Below are positions 1 to 5,359 of a stretch of 5,359 bases of DNA, piece after piece. Each line of letters begins with the position of its first letter. The stretch's first letter is position 1. Position numbers and translations under genes: made by a program. This DNA is from an uncultured Collinsella sp. (GTDB lineage: Bacteria; Actinomycetota; Coriobacteriia; Coriobacteriales; Coriobacteriaceae): NCBI GenBank assembly GCA_902493835.1, contig CABURG010000119.1, positions 1-5,359 of the forward strand, given 5' to 3'. The notes below the pieces were generated by a model. The model was not told the DNA's origin. It ran no database searches and saw nothing but the letters and a program-made list of their open reading frames with translations.

Positions 1-867
1 TCCATGGGCGACTGCGAGCTGCTCGTGGGTGCCTACCCCGACTACAAGATCCACGTGCACTCCAACACCCCCAACCTGGTGCTCGAGCACATGCTGCAGC
101 TTGGTCAGATCTACGAGGTCTTTATCCACAACATGGAGATGGAGGCCCACGACCGTACCGCCAAGATTCATGAGGACCAGGAGAAGGCCGCCGAGCCCGT
201 CAAGGCGCTGGGTTTTGTCGCCGTTGCCGCCGGCTCCGGCGAGGCCGATATCCTCAAGTCCCTCGGCGTCGACGTGATCGTCTCGGGTGGCCAGACCATG
301 AACCCCTCGACCGCCGACCTGCTGGGCGCGGTGGACCAGGTCAACGCGACCTCGGTCATCATCCTGCCCAATAACGGCAACATTCGCATGGCTGCCGAGG
401 CCGCAGCTTCTGCCTGCACCGACAAGAAGGTCGCCGTCGTTCCCACCAAGACTGTCCCGCAGGCGTTCTCCGCGCTGTTCGCGGTCCTGCCCGATTCTGA
501 GCTCGAGGACGCCGTCGCCGCCATGGTCGACGCCATCAGCGAGGTCCGCGATGGCGAGGTCACCCGTGCCGTGCGCGATTCCAGCGCCTCTGATGGCTCT
601 CCGATTCACACCGGTGATGTCATGGGTATCATTGCCGGCTCCATCGACGTGGTCGGCTCCGACGTGAAGCAGGTCACGCTCGACTGCATCAACCGCATGC
701 AGGAGGAAGAGGAGGGCGACGCGCTGACGATTCTGGCCGGCGAGGAGCTGTCCGATGAGGCCTTCCAGGAGATCGTCGACGCCATCGAGGAGGCTCAGCC
801 CGACTTGGAGATCGATGCCCATCGTGGCGAGCAGCCGCTCTATCCTGTGATCTTCTCGATCGAGTAG
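1..867 (+). CDS. fakA: Fatty acid kinase FakA/YloV-type protein, C-terminal part (5' truncated by window edge)
   Basis: The reading frame is open from base 1 to a TAG stop at 865-867, giving the last 288 residues. The family is about 550 residues long, so the N-terminal DhaL/DAK2 kinase domain lies outside the window. What is visible matches the middle and C-terminal domains: a KIHVHSNTP segment (nt 43-69) with the paired histidines that in FakA belong to the metal-binding middle domain, then GGQTMNPST (nt 286-312), ILPNNGNI (nt 361-384), VPTKTVPQ, and the hallmark C-terminus HRGEQPLYPVIFSIE (nt 820-864). In characterised Firmicutes, FakA phosphorylates fatty acids held by FakB carrier proteins, feeding acyl-phosphate into phospholipid synthesis in the cytoplasm. 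The first ATG at nt 4 is internal, because the upstream codon is open and the protein plainly begins mid-domain. Older annotation would say 'DAK2 domain protein'. Family assignment is firm; the exact substrate in this organism is inferred. Confidence 0.9.
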   Translation, partial: SMGDCELLVGAYPDYKIHVHSNTPNLVLEHMLQLGQIYEVFIHNMEMEAHDRTAKIHEDQEKAAEPVKALGFVAVAAGSGEADILKSLGVDVIVSGGQTMNPSTADLLGAVDQVNATSVIILPNNGNIRMAAEAAASACTDKKVAVVPTKTVPQAFSALFAVLPDSELEDAVAAMVDAISEVRDGEVTRAVRDSSASDGSPIHTGDVMGIIAGSIDVVGSDVKQVTLDCINRMQEEEEGDALTILAGEELSDEAFQEIVDAIEEAQPDLEIDAHRGEQPLYPVIFSIE

Positions 868-877
868 GCATCTGCCC

Positions 878-3055
878 ATGTCCGAGCTGTGCTCCGTGCC
901 GCGCGTCTCGGAGCGCTTTGCCCAGAGCAATGCGCTCGACGAGGATATCGCGCGACTCAAATATGTTTCGGGTAAACGTGAGGAGGCCCTTCGCCGTCTG
1001 GGAATTCGGACGGTGGGGGACCTCCTTCTCCATATCCCTCATCGATATCTCGACTTTACGCGCTCCTGGTCCATTGAGATGGCTCCCATCGGTACCGTGT
1101 GCACGATTGTCGCCACGGTCGATCGTATCGTCCAAAAGCAGCCTCGCCCGCGTATGCAGGTGACTGAGGTCTCGCTGGTGGACGAGACGGGGGTGCTGCA
1201 AGTCGCCTTTTTCCGTCAGCCATGGATTGCCCAGCAGTTTAAGCAGGGAGACCGCCTGGCCGTGATGGGTAAGGTCGAGTTTGCCTACGGCTTTAAGCAG
1301 ATGGCCTCTCCGCATTTCGAAAAGCTCGAGGGTGGGCGTGCCGCGGGCACCATTCTGCCGGTCCATTACGTGAGCGATGGCGTGAGCCAGGCGTGGATGC
1401 GCCGCATCGTAAGCGGCGCGCTTGAGGTTGTCGGCAATCCCTTCGACCCGATTCCCGCACGCTTACGCGTCAAGCGCCGCCTGATGAGCAATGCCCGTGC
1501 GTTGCGCTCAATTCATTTTCCATCGAGTATGGCCGAGCGCGATATCGCGCGCGCACGGCTTGCCTACGAGGAGTGCCTCTACCTTCAGCTGGCGCTGCGC
1601 CTGCGCAACGACGGCGGCCTGGTCGAAGTCGCTCCCTACGCCCATGCCGCGGGCGAGCACCTGGCAGCGCTCAATGAAGCCCTGCCGTTTTCGCTGAGCG
1701 ACGAACAGGAGGCCGCATTCCAAGACATCCTGCACGATATGTGCGATGGCGGGCGCGTGATGAACCGCCTGCTACTGGGCGACGTCGGTACCGGCAAGAC
1801 GGCCGTCGCCGCCTGCGCGCTGGCTGTCGCGGCCGATTCGGGCACTCAGTCCTGCGTTATGGCGCCTACGGGCGTGCTGGCGCGCCAATATGCCGATAAG
1901 ACCGGCCCCTTGCTCTCGCAGGCTGGTATGTCCTGGGCGCTCCTGACGGGTGCCACGCCGGCGGCCGAGCGCGAGCAGATCTATGCGCAGCTGGAATCGG
2001 GCGAGCTCGACGTCCTCTTTGGTACCCATGCGGTCCTCTCGGACAACGTGACGTTTAAGCATCTGTCGCTTGTCGTCATCGACGAGCAGCACCGCTTTGG
2101 TGTGGGCCAGCGCAATGCTCTGCGTGCCAAGGGCCCGGGTGCCGACCTGCTCGTTATGACGGCCACGCCGATCCCGCGCACGTTGGCGCTCTCGGTCTAC
2201 GGCGACCTGGACACGAGCATCATCCGCCATCGACCTGTTCCGGGGGCGGGCGTTACGACGCGCGTGCTCACCGAGTCGAGCCGCGATTTGGCCTACGGTG
2301 CCATCCGCGAGGCGTATGAAAAGGGCCAGCAGGCTTACGTGATCTGCCCGCTTGTGGAGCCGAGTGACTCGGCCGATGAGCTGGAAGACGTACCCGGTAT
2401 CGCCCGCGACGACGAGGGCCGCGTGACCGTGCCTGTACCGCTGCACGATACGGCAACCGAGCTCGAACGACTGCGTCTGGCCCTGCCGGGACTTACCATT
2501 GAGCGCCTTCACGGCCGCATGCCGGCGGGGGAGAAGGACCGCGTGATCGATGCCTTCAAGCACGGCGAGATCGACGTGCTCGTCTCGACCACGGTGGTCG
2601 AGGTAGGCGTCGACGTGCCCAACGCCACCGTCATGGTCATCGAGAACGGTGAGCGCTTTGGCTTGGCGGCCCTGCACCAGCTGCGCGGTCGCGTGGGCCG
2701 CGGCAGCGTGTCGGGCACTTGCCTGGTCATGACGCACTCCAAGGGCAACGGTGGCGCGTCGGCGGCACAAGACCGTCTCCAGTCGCTCGAAAAGACCTCT
2801 GACGGCTTTGCGCTCGCCCAGATGGACCTGCGCCTGCGCCACGAGGGCGAGATCCTGGGCTACCGCCAGCACGGCGGCGTGACCCTGCGCTTTGTGGATC
2901 TGGACGCCGACGAGGATCTTATCGAATGGGCCCATTTGGACGCGGTCGAGCTCTTGCGGTATGCTTGCAACCTTGACTCCGTGGCGACGCGCCCCTTGCG
3001 CGACGCGGTCGCCATGCGTTATCGACATATCTTTAAGGAGGTCAGCGGAGGATGA
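878..3055 (+). CDS. recG: ATP-dependent DNA helicase RecG
   Basis: RecG is a superfamily 2 double-stranded DNA translocase that remodels stalled replication forks and Holliday junctions. The protein is 725 residues (E. coli RecG is 693). In order: an N-terminal helical segment and the LLHIPHRY entry (about residues 49-56); an OB-fold wedge domain (about 60-160); Walker A GDVGTGKT (301-308); Walker B DEQH (402-405) in VVIDEQHRFGVGQR; motif III TATPIPRT (428-435); HGRM (545-548); STTVVEVGVDVPNA; and motif VI LRGRVGRG (602-609). The C-terminal LRLRHEGEILGYRQHG (651-666) matches the TRG translocation motif and keeps the conserved glutamine. All catalytic motifs are intact. There is an extra stretch of about 20 residues near 498-522 relative to E. 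coli RecG. The start is 10 bases after the fakA stop and lacks a good Shine-Dalgarno; a GTG at 896 is an alternative, but neither choice touches a domain. Translation probably relies on coupling to fakA. Confidence 0.96.
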   Translation: MSELCSVPRVSERFAQSNALDEDIARLKYVSGKREEALRRLGIRTVGDLLLHIPHRYLDFTRSWSIEMAPIGTVCTIVATVDRIVQKQPRPRMQVTEVSLVDETGVLQVAFFRQPWIAQQFKQGDRLAVMGKVEFAYGFKQMASPHFEKLEGGRAAGTILPVHYVSDGVSQAWMRRIVSGALEVVGNPFDPIPARLRVKRRLMSNARALRSIHFPSSMAERDIARARLAYEECLYLQLALRLRNDGGLVEVAPYAHAAGEHLAALNEALPFSLSDEQEAAFQDILHDMCDGGRVMNRLLLGDVGTGKTAVAACALAVAADSGTQSCVMAPTGVLARQYADKTGPLLSQAGMSWALLTGATPAAEREQIYAQLESGELDVLFGTHAVLSDNVTFKHLSLVVIDEQHRFGVGQRNALRAKGPGADLLVMTATPIPRTLALSVYGDLDTSIIRHRPVPGAGVTTRVLTESSRDLAYGAIREAYEKGQQAYVICPLVEPSDSADELEDVPGIARDDEGRVTVPVPLHDTATELERLRLALPGLTIERLHGRMPAGEKDRVIDAFKHGEIDVLVSTTVVEVGVDVPNATVMVIENGERFGLAALHQLRGRVGRGSVSGTCLVMTHSKGNGGASAAQDRLQSLEKTSDGFALAQMDLRLRHEGEILGYRQHGGVTLRFVDLDADEDLIEWAHLDAVELLRYACNLDSVATRPLRDAVAMRYRHIFKEVSGG
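3035..3041 (+). promoter_or_regulatory. Ribosome binding site for rsmD
   Basis: AAGGAGG, a full Shine-Dalgarno match, lies inside the last codons of recG and ends 10 bases before the rsmD ATG at 3052. A second GGAGG at 3047-3051 abuts the ATG and is too close to work. The site fixes the rsmD start at the ATGA overlap with the recG stop. Confidence 0.8.
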
Positions 3056-3696
3056 GAATCATCGGCGGTGAATGGCGCGGCCGCAAGATCGAAGAGCCGC
3101 GTGGGCGCGATGTCACCCGTCCCACGACCGATCGCGTGCGCGAGGCATGCGCGTCCATGGTCATGTCGGCGTTCGACTTCGATCTGGACGAGGTCCGCGT
3201 GCTGGACGCCTTTGGCGGCTCCGGCGCCCTGGGAATCGAGATGCTCTCGCGTGGCGCCCGCTCGCTCACCACGTTCGAGATCGATCGCAATGCCGCCCGT
3301 CTGATCACCAAGAATATTGAGTCGCTGTGCCGCGACCGCTCGCGTTGGCGTGTCGTTACCGGCGATGTGTTGGCGAGCGCCTCGCGCGGCCGTGTGCCGG
3401 GTGGTCCCTTTGACCTGGTCCTGCTCGATCCGCCGTATGCCTTTGGCGCCGAGCCGGTCGAGGAACTGCTGCAGAATCTTTCCCAGCAGGGATTGCTGGC
3501 GCCCGGGGCCTTTGCCCTGTTTGAGCATGCCGCATCCGATGCTGGCGCTCATCCAGCTGGTTTTGAGACTGTGCGGGAGAAGCGTTACGGCATTACCTCG
3601 GTTGATTTGCTGTGCTGGGCGGCCGAGGACGAGAACGACCATGCTGACGAGAATGAAAATGACGAGCATGCGCCTTCGGAGGACACCCATGAATGA
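3052..3696 (+). CDS. rsmD: 16S rRNA (guanine-N2)-methyltransferase RsmD
   Basis: RsmD methylates the exocyclic amine of G966 (E. coli numbering) of 16S rRNA using S-adenosylmethionine, acting on assembling 30S particles. The 214-residue protein opens with MRIIGGEWRGRKI, has RPTTDRVREA (residues 23-32), the SAM-binding motif I VLDAFGGSGALG (50-61) and the catalytic DPPY (126-129) typical of N-methyltransferases. Motif I reads FGGSG where many relatives have FAGSG, a conservative change. The catalytic fold ends near W189. It is followed by a 23-residue acidic tail (192-214) with 12 Asp/Glu residues plus Asn and His, which most relatives of about 185-200 residues lack. The start overlaps the recG stop by 4 bases (ATGA) and has a strong ribosome binding site. 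The 3' end overlaps coaD by 8 bases and contains its Shine-Dalgarno, so the three genes look co-transcribed and translationally coupled. Confidence 0.95.
   Translation: MRIIGGEWRGRKIEEPRGRDVTRPTTDRVREACASMVMSAFDFDLDEVRVLDAFGGSGALGIEMLSRGARSLTTFEIDRNAARLITKNIESLCRDRSRWRVVTGDVLASASRGRVPGGPFDLVLLDPPYAFGAEPVEELLQNLSQQGLLAPGAFALFEHAASDAGAHPAGFETVREKRYGITSVDLLCWAAEDENDHADENENDEHAPSEDTHE
3678..3682 (+). promoter_or_regulatory. Ribosome binding site for coaD
   Basis: GGAGG lies within the rsmD tail, 6 bases before the ATG at 3689. It decides the coaD start: the reading frame stays open far upstream (to about 3317), but only this ATG has a Shine-Dalgarno and gives the family's normal N-terminus. Confidence 0.8.
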
Positions 3697-4186
3697 CACC
3701 ATCAACCGCGTGATCGTCCCGGGCACCTTCGACCCCATCACCTTTGGCCACATTGACGTGATTCGCCGAGCCCGCCGCATCTTTCCCAGCGTGATTGTCG
3801 CCGTGGCCGAATCACAGGGTAAAAACGGCGTGGGCACCACCTTTATGCTCGACGAGCGCGTGGCGCTGGCCCGCGAGGCCCTCGGCGATTTGGACGGCAT
3901 CGAGGTACTGCCTTTCACCGGTCTGCTGGTCGACTTTGCACGTGAACAGGGGGCAGGTGCCGTCGTTAAGGGTCTGCGCGCTATGACCGACTTTGAGTAC
4001 GAACTGCAGCAGGCCGACCTCAACTACCGCCTGGATAACGAGCTGGAGTCTATCTTTGTCATGAGTGCTCCGCAGTACGGCTATATCTCGAGCTCGGTGG
4101 TGCGCCAGATCGCGTCGCTTGGCAGCGACGTGTCGACGTTTGTGCCGCCCAACGTGGTCGAAGCGCTCAAACATCGCTTTTCGTGA
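3689..4186 (+). CDS. coaD: Phosphopantetheine adenylyltransferase CoaD
   Basis: CoaD transfers AMP from ATP to 4'-phosphopantetheine, making dephospho-CoA in the penultimate step of coenzyme A synthesis in the cytoplasm. The protein is 165 residues, the normal family size. It has the nucleotidyltransferase signature PGTFDPITFGHID (residues 11-23) with the catalytic histidine at H21, a lysine at K45 matching the E. coli K42 region, VVKGLRAMTDFEYELQ (92-107), and SAPQYGYISSSVVRQIA with the ISSS nucleotide-binding turn (133-136), ending FVPPNVVEALKHRF. K94 stands where E. coli has R88; recalled actinobacterial CoaD sequences also use lysine here, so activity is expected. The start overlaps the rsmD stop by 8 bases and follows a good Shine-Dalgarno. 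It appears to be the last gene of the first transcription unit, as a T-tract and a new promoter candidate follow. Confidence 0.96.
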   Translation: MNDTINRVIVPGTFDPITFGHIDVIRRARRIFPSVIVAVAESQGKNGVGTTFMLDERVALAREALGDLDGIEVLPFTGLLVDFAREQGAGAVVKGLRAMTDFEYELQQADLNYRLDNELESIFVMSAPQYGYISSSVVRQIASLGSDVSTFVPPNVVEALKHRFS

Positions 4187-4194
4187 CGTTTTTT
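4169..4194 (+). terminator. Possible weak intrinsic terminator after coaD
   Basis: AAAC (4169-4172) and TCGC (4174-4177) can pair with GTGA (4183-4186) and GTTT (4188-4191), with one internal mismatch and a G-T pair, around a TTTTC loop. Six T residues run from 4189 to 4194. The stem is short, not GC-rich, includes the coaD stop codon and uses up half of the T-run, so termination would be partial at best. Confidence 0.3.
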
Positions 4195-4208
4195 ATTGCC
4201 TGGTGGCA

Positions 4209-4219
4209 TGTGGTAAACT
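4209..4219 (+). promoter_or_regulatory. Candidate extended -10 promoter for the sepIVA-like/DUF177 unit
   Basis: TGTGGTAAACT contains a TGn extension (4211-4213) and the -10 hexamer TAAACT (4214-4219, 4 of 6 matches to TATAAT). It sits in the only sizeable gap in the window before the last two genes and just upstream of a strong Shine-Dalgarno. No well-spaced -35 is present: TTGCCT (4196-4201) is only 12 bases away, and the correctly spaced region is T-rich. Transcription would be expected to begin near 4226. Confidence 0.5.
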
Positions 4220-4242
4220 AACACGATGATATGTTACCTATG

Positions 4243-4250
4243 AAAGGAGA
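4243..4250 (+). promoter_or_regulatory. Ribosome binding site fixing the start of the sepIVA-like gene
   Basis: AAAGGAGA, with the GGAG core at 4246-4249, lies 5 bases before the ATG at 4255. Two earlier in-frame ATGs (4231 and 4240) precede this site and have no Shine-Dalgarno of their own, so 4255 is the preferred start. Confidence 0.8.
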
Positions 4251-4254
4251 CCGG

Positions 4255-4752
4255 ATGCCGGGCGAGAATTTTCCTGGCGACAGGATCGTGAGTCTTGTCG
4301 ACGAGCTCGAGGGGCTCATCGAAGAGGCTAAGACGCCGTTCGGCAAGAACGCCCAGATGAAGGTTATCGACGCCGACGTCTTCTTTAACATCCTCGATGA
4401 GATCCGCATGAGCTATCCCGAGGAGTGGCAGAAGTCCCGCCGTATCCTCAAAGAGCGCGAGGAGCTTATGGCCTCCGCCGCCGCTCAGGCCGATTCCATC
4501 ATTGCCGATGCTCAGCAGCAGGCGCTCACCATTGCCGGTGAGCAGGAGATCGTCCGCTTAGCCCAGCAGCAGGCCGACGACATCCGCGACCGTGCCCAGC
4601 AGTACGAGCGCGAGACGCGCTATGCCGCTGAGGATTACGCCGAGCAGGTCTTTACGCACCTCGAGGAGAACCTTAAGAGTCTGACCGGCACCGTCACTCG
4701 TTGCCGTCAGCAGCTCAACGAGGGCGCCGCCCAGCAGAACGGTCAGTGGTAA
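4255..4752 (+). CDS. Short SepIVA/DivIVA-like coiled-coil protein
   Basis: The 165-residue protein starts with a helical segment containing LVDELEGLIEEAK (residues 14-26), a short loop, then VIDADVFFNILDEIRMSYPEEW (about 37-58, read as one conserved block) and RRILKEREELM, followed by a long Ala/Gln/Glu-rich coiled coil (about 60-150) and a C-terminal block EENLKSLTGTVTRCRQQL. From memory, both ends resemble mycobacterial SepIVA (Rv2927c), a DivIVA-domain septation factor of about 245 residues that also lies next to a DUF177 gene; the central coiled coil is much shorter here. No signal peptide or membrane span is visible, so a cytoplasmic, perhaps membrane- or septum-associated, oligomer is expected. 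Automated pipelines may call such proteins 'ATPase' or 'ATP synthase subunit B-like' because of the coiled coil, but there is no Walker motif and no N-terminal membrane anchor. The stop codon shares one base with the next start. Family assignment is moderate; the septation role is inferred. Confidence 0.7.
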   Translation: MPGENFPGDRIVSLVDELEGLIEEAKTPFGKNAQMKVIDADVFFNILDEIRMSYPEEWQKSRRILKEREELMASAAAQADSIIADAQQQALTIAGEQEIVRLAQQQADDIRDRAQQYERETRYAAEDYAEQVFTHLEENLKSLTGTVTRCRQQLNEGAAQQNGQW

Positions 4753-5306
4753 TGGCTGAGTTCCCGAGCGTAACCGTCGATCTTTCCGAGCAGCTCGAGT
4801 TTCCCGGAGACTCTTATCCGCTGACCGGCAAGGTCGATGTCGCCACCTACACGGTGGGCGAGAAGGAGTACCAGCTGCAGGACGGCATTTCCTACGACGT
4901 GGTCTTTACCAACGCCGGTACCGGTGTTCTGCTTTCGGGCATGGTCCGCGCTCACGCCACCGGCGAGTGCGATCGCTGCCTGGAGCCCGCATCGTTTGAT
5001 ATCGCAGGCGAGATCGAGGAGTTCTACCTCTTTAACGAGCCCGAGGACCCCGAGGCCTACGAAGACGGCTACGAGTTGCTGGGCGAGGACCGCATCGTCG
5101 ATCTGGGCGAGCCCATCAACGATGCGGTCGTCATGGACACGCCGTTCGTCGTCCTGTGCAAGCCCGATTGCCGCGGTCTTTGCCCCACCTGCGGCATCAA
5201 TCTCAACGTCGAGCAATGCGATTGTGCCGCCCGGGCGGAGGCCGAATGGGCCGCTGCCACGGAAAATCCATTTGCAGCATTGAAGAATCTCAAGCTTGAC
5301 GAGTAA
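4752..5306 (+). CDS. DUF177 (YceD-family) cysteine-rich protein
   Basis: The 184-residue protein matches DUF177/YceD: an N-terminal beta-rich part, then GECDRCLEP (C73, C76), an acidic stretch (about 85-115) with EEFYLF, and a C-terminal cluster LCKPDCRGLCPTCGINLN with C136, C140, C144 and C147, plus C156 and C158. This cluster is typical of the Gram-positive branch and looks able to bind zinc. The family is nearly always encoded directly before rpmF (ribosomal protein L32), and work on the E. coli and plant members links it to 23S rRNA accumulation. The exact molecular activity is unknown. The ATG at 4752 overlaps the preceding TAA by one base (TAATG) and has no clear Shine-Dalgarno, suggesting translational coupling. 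The frame is open upstream to a TTG at 4701, which would add 17 unlike-family residues and is not supported. Confidence 0.9.
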   Translation: MAEFPSVTVDLSEQLEFPGDSYPLTGKVDVATYTVGEKEYQLQDGISYDVVFTNAGTGVLLSGMVRAHATGECDRCLEPASFDIAGEIEEFYLFNEPEDPEAYEDGYELLGEDRIVDLGEPINDAVVMDTPFVVLCKPDCRGLCPTCGINLNVEQCDCAARAEAEWAAATENPFAALKNLKLDE

Positions 5307-5359
5307 AACTGTGGTAGTATCGCTACTTGCGCGTAATCGCCACACTGGATAGTTCATAA
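5307..5359 (+). other. Noncoding leader at the right edge, expected upstream of rpmF
   Basis: These 53 bases contain no coding frame of note. Besides the promoter candidate, a small inverted repeat GTAG (5314-5317) / CTAC (5323-5326) is present; it is too short to call a terminator and lacks a T-run. In actinobacteria and Firmicutes a DUF177 gene is usually followed by rpmF, so this is probably the rpmF leader. The rpmF start and its ribosome binding site are not in the window. Confidence 0.45.
5310..5320 (+). promoter_or_regulatory. Candidate extended -10 promoter, probably for rpmF beyond the window
   Basis: TGTGGTAGTAT holds a TGn extension and the hexamer TAGTAT (5315-5320, 4 of 6 matches to TATAAT). 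It falls 4 bases after the DUF177 stop and shares TGTGGTA with the candidate at 4209. TTGACG (5296-5301) is a good -35 by sequence, but the 13-base spacer is short. The weakness of that spacing keeps confidence low. Confidence 0.4.

Noticed and set aside
689..1366. 225-codon open frame on the - strand across the fakA-recG junction
   Set aside because: Opposes two conserved coding regions; Arg/His/Pro-rich product with no family resemblance.
2837..2845. RecG C-terminal motif reads R-H-E-G (654-657) instead of R-G-P-G
   Set aside because: Actinobacterial RecG proteins commonly have a charged 'EGD/EGE' version at this point, and the key glutamine downstream (Q664) is kept.
1772..3028. 418-codon open frame on the - strand inside recG
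   Set aside because: It mirrors the codon structure of a high-GC gene with intact helicase motifs on the + strand. The translation is low-complexity (His/Ala/Arg rich), matches no family I know and has no ribosome binding site.
3317..3688. Long upstream extension of the coaD frame, suggesting a 289-residue fusion
   Set aside because: The extension is an Arg/Cys/Met-rich shadow of rsmD. The ATG at 3689 has a Shine-Dalgarno and yields exactly the standard CoaD N-terminus.
3968..3979. Lysine (K94) in CoaD where E. coli has the active-site R88
   Set aside because: Recalled actinobacterial CoaD proteins, including the mycobacterial one, read VKGLR here, so this is a normal variant and not a lost residue.
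3019..4023. 334-codon open frame on the - strand across rsmD and coaD
   Set aside because: It spans two well-supported + strand genes and gives a Ser/Arg-rich product without recognisable domains; a compositional shadow.
4231..4254. Earlier ATG start (4231) for the coiled-coil gene
   Set aside because: No Shine-Dalgarno precedes it, and it would place the strong AAAGGAGA site inside the coding region. Kept only as a minor possibility in the leader finding.
4701..4751. TTG start at 4701 for the DUF177 gene
   Set aside because: It adds an Arg/Ala-rich segment unlike the family and lies deep inside the upstream gene with no ribosome binding site; the ATG at 4752 in TAATG is far more likely.

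Overview
The window is a high-GC, densely packed stretch of bacterial core genes, all on the + strand. Codon use is strongly G/C-biased at third positions. Gene content and order (fakA-like, recG, rsmD, coaD, a SepIVA/DivIVA-like coiled-coil gene, a DUF177/YceD gene, then a leader probably belonging to rpmF) fit an actinobacterium. Protein style (RecG 'EGEILG' motif, CoaD 'VKGLRA', cysteine-rich DUF177) suggests class Coriobacteriia, perhaps Collinsella. That placement is inference from recalled families, not a database search.

Layout. Positions 1-867 hold the C-terminal part of a FakA/YloV-type fatty acid kinase; its N-terminal kinase domain lies off the left edge. After 10 bases comes recG (878-3055), a complete branch-migration helicase. 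It overlaps rsmD (3052-3696, 16S rRNA guanine-N2 methyltransferase) by 4 bases, and rsmD overlaps coaD (3689-4186, phosphopantetheine adenylyltransferase) by 8 bases. A 68-base gap follows with a T-tract, a plausible extended -10 promoter and a strong Shine-Dalgarno. It leads into a 165-residue coiled-coil protein (4255-4752) that resembles a shortened mycobacterial SepIVA. Its stop codon shares one base with the start of the DUF177 gene (4752-5306). The last 53 bases are noncoding and carry a second promoter-like motif, most likely the leader of rpmF just outside the window.

The genes fall into two probable transcription units. The first, fakA-recG-rsmD-coaD, is tightly overlapped and probably translationally coupled. 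The second, sepIVA-like plus DUF177 and perhaps rpmF, starts from its own promoter. The functional mix is lipid precursor and coenzyme A metabolism (fakA, coaD), ribosome maturation (rsmD, DUF177, expected rpmF), DNA repair (recG) and septation or cell-envelope growth (sepIVA-like). This is a conserved housekeeping neighbourhood. I saw no mobile element, CRISPR array, tRNA or rRNA gene, defence system or sign of recent transfer. The points worth a second look are modest: a short SepIVA relative, a leader with stacked ATGs, an acidic tail on RsmD, an insertion in RecG and a motif shared by two promoter candidates.
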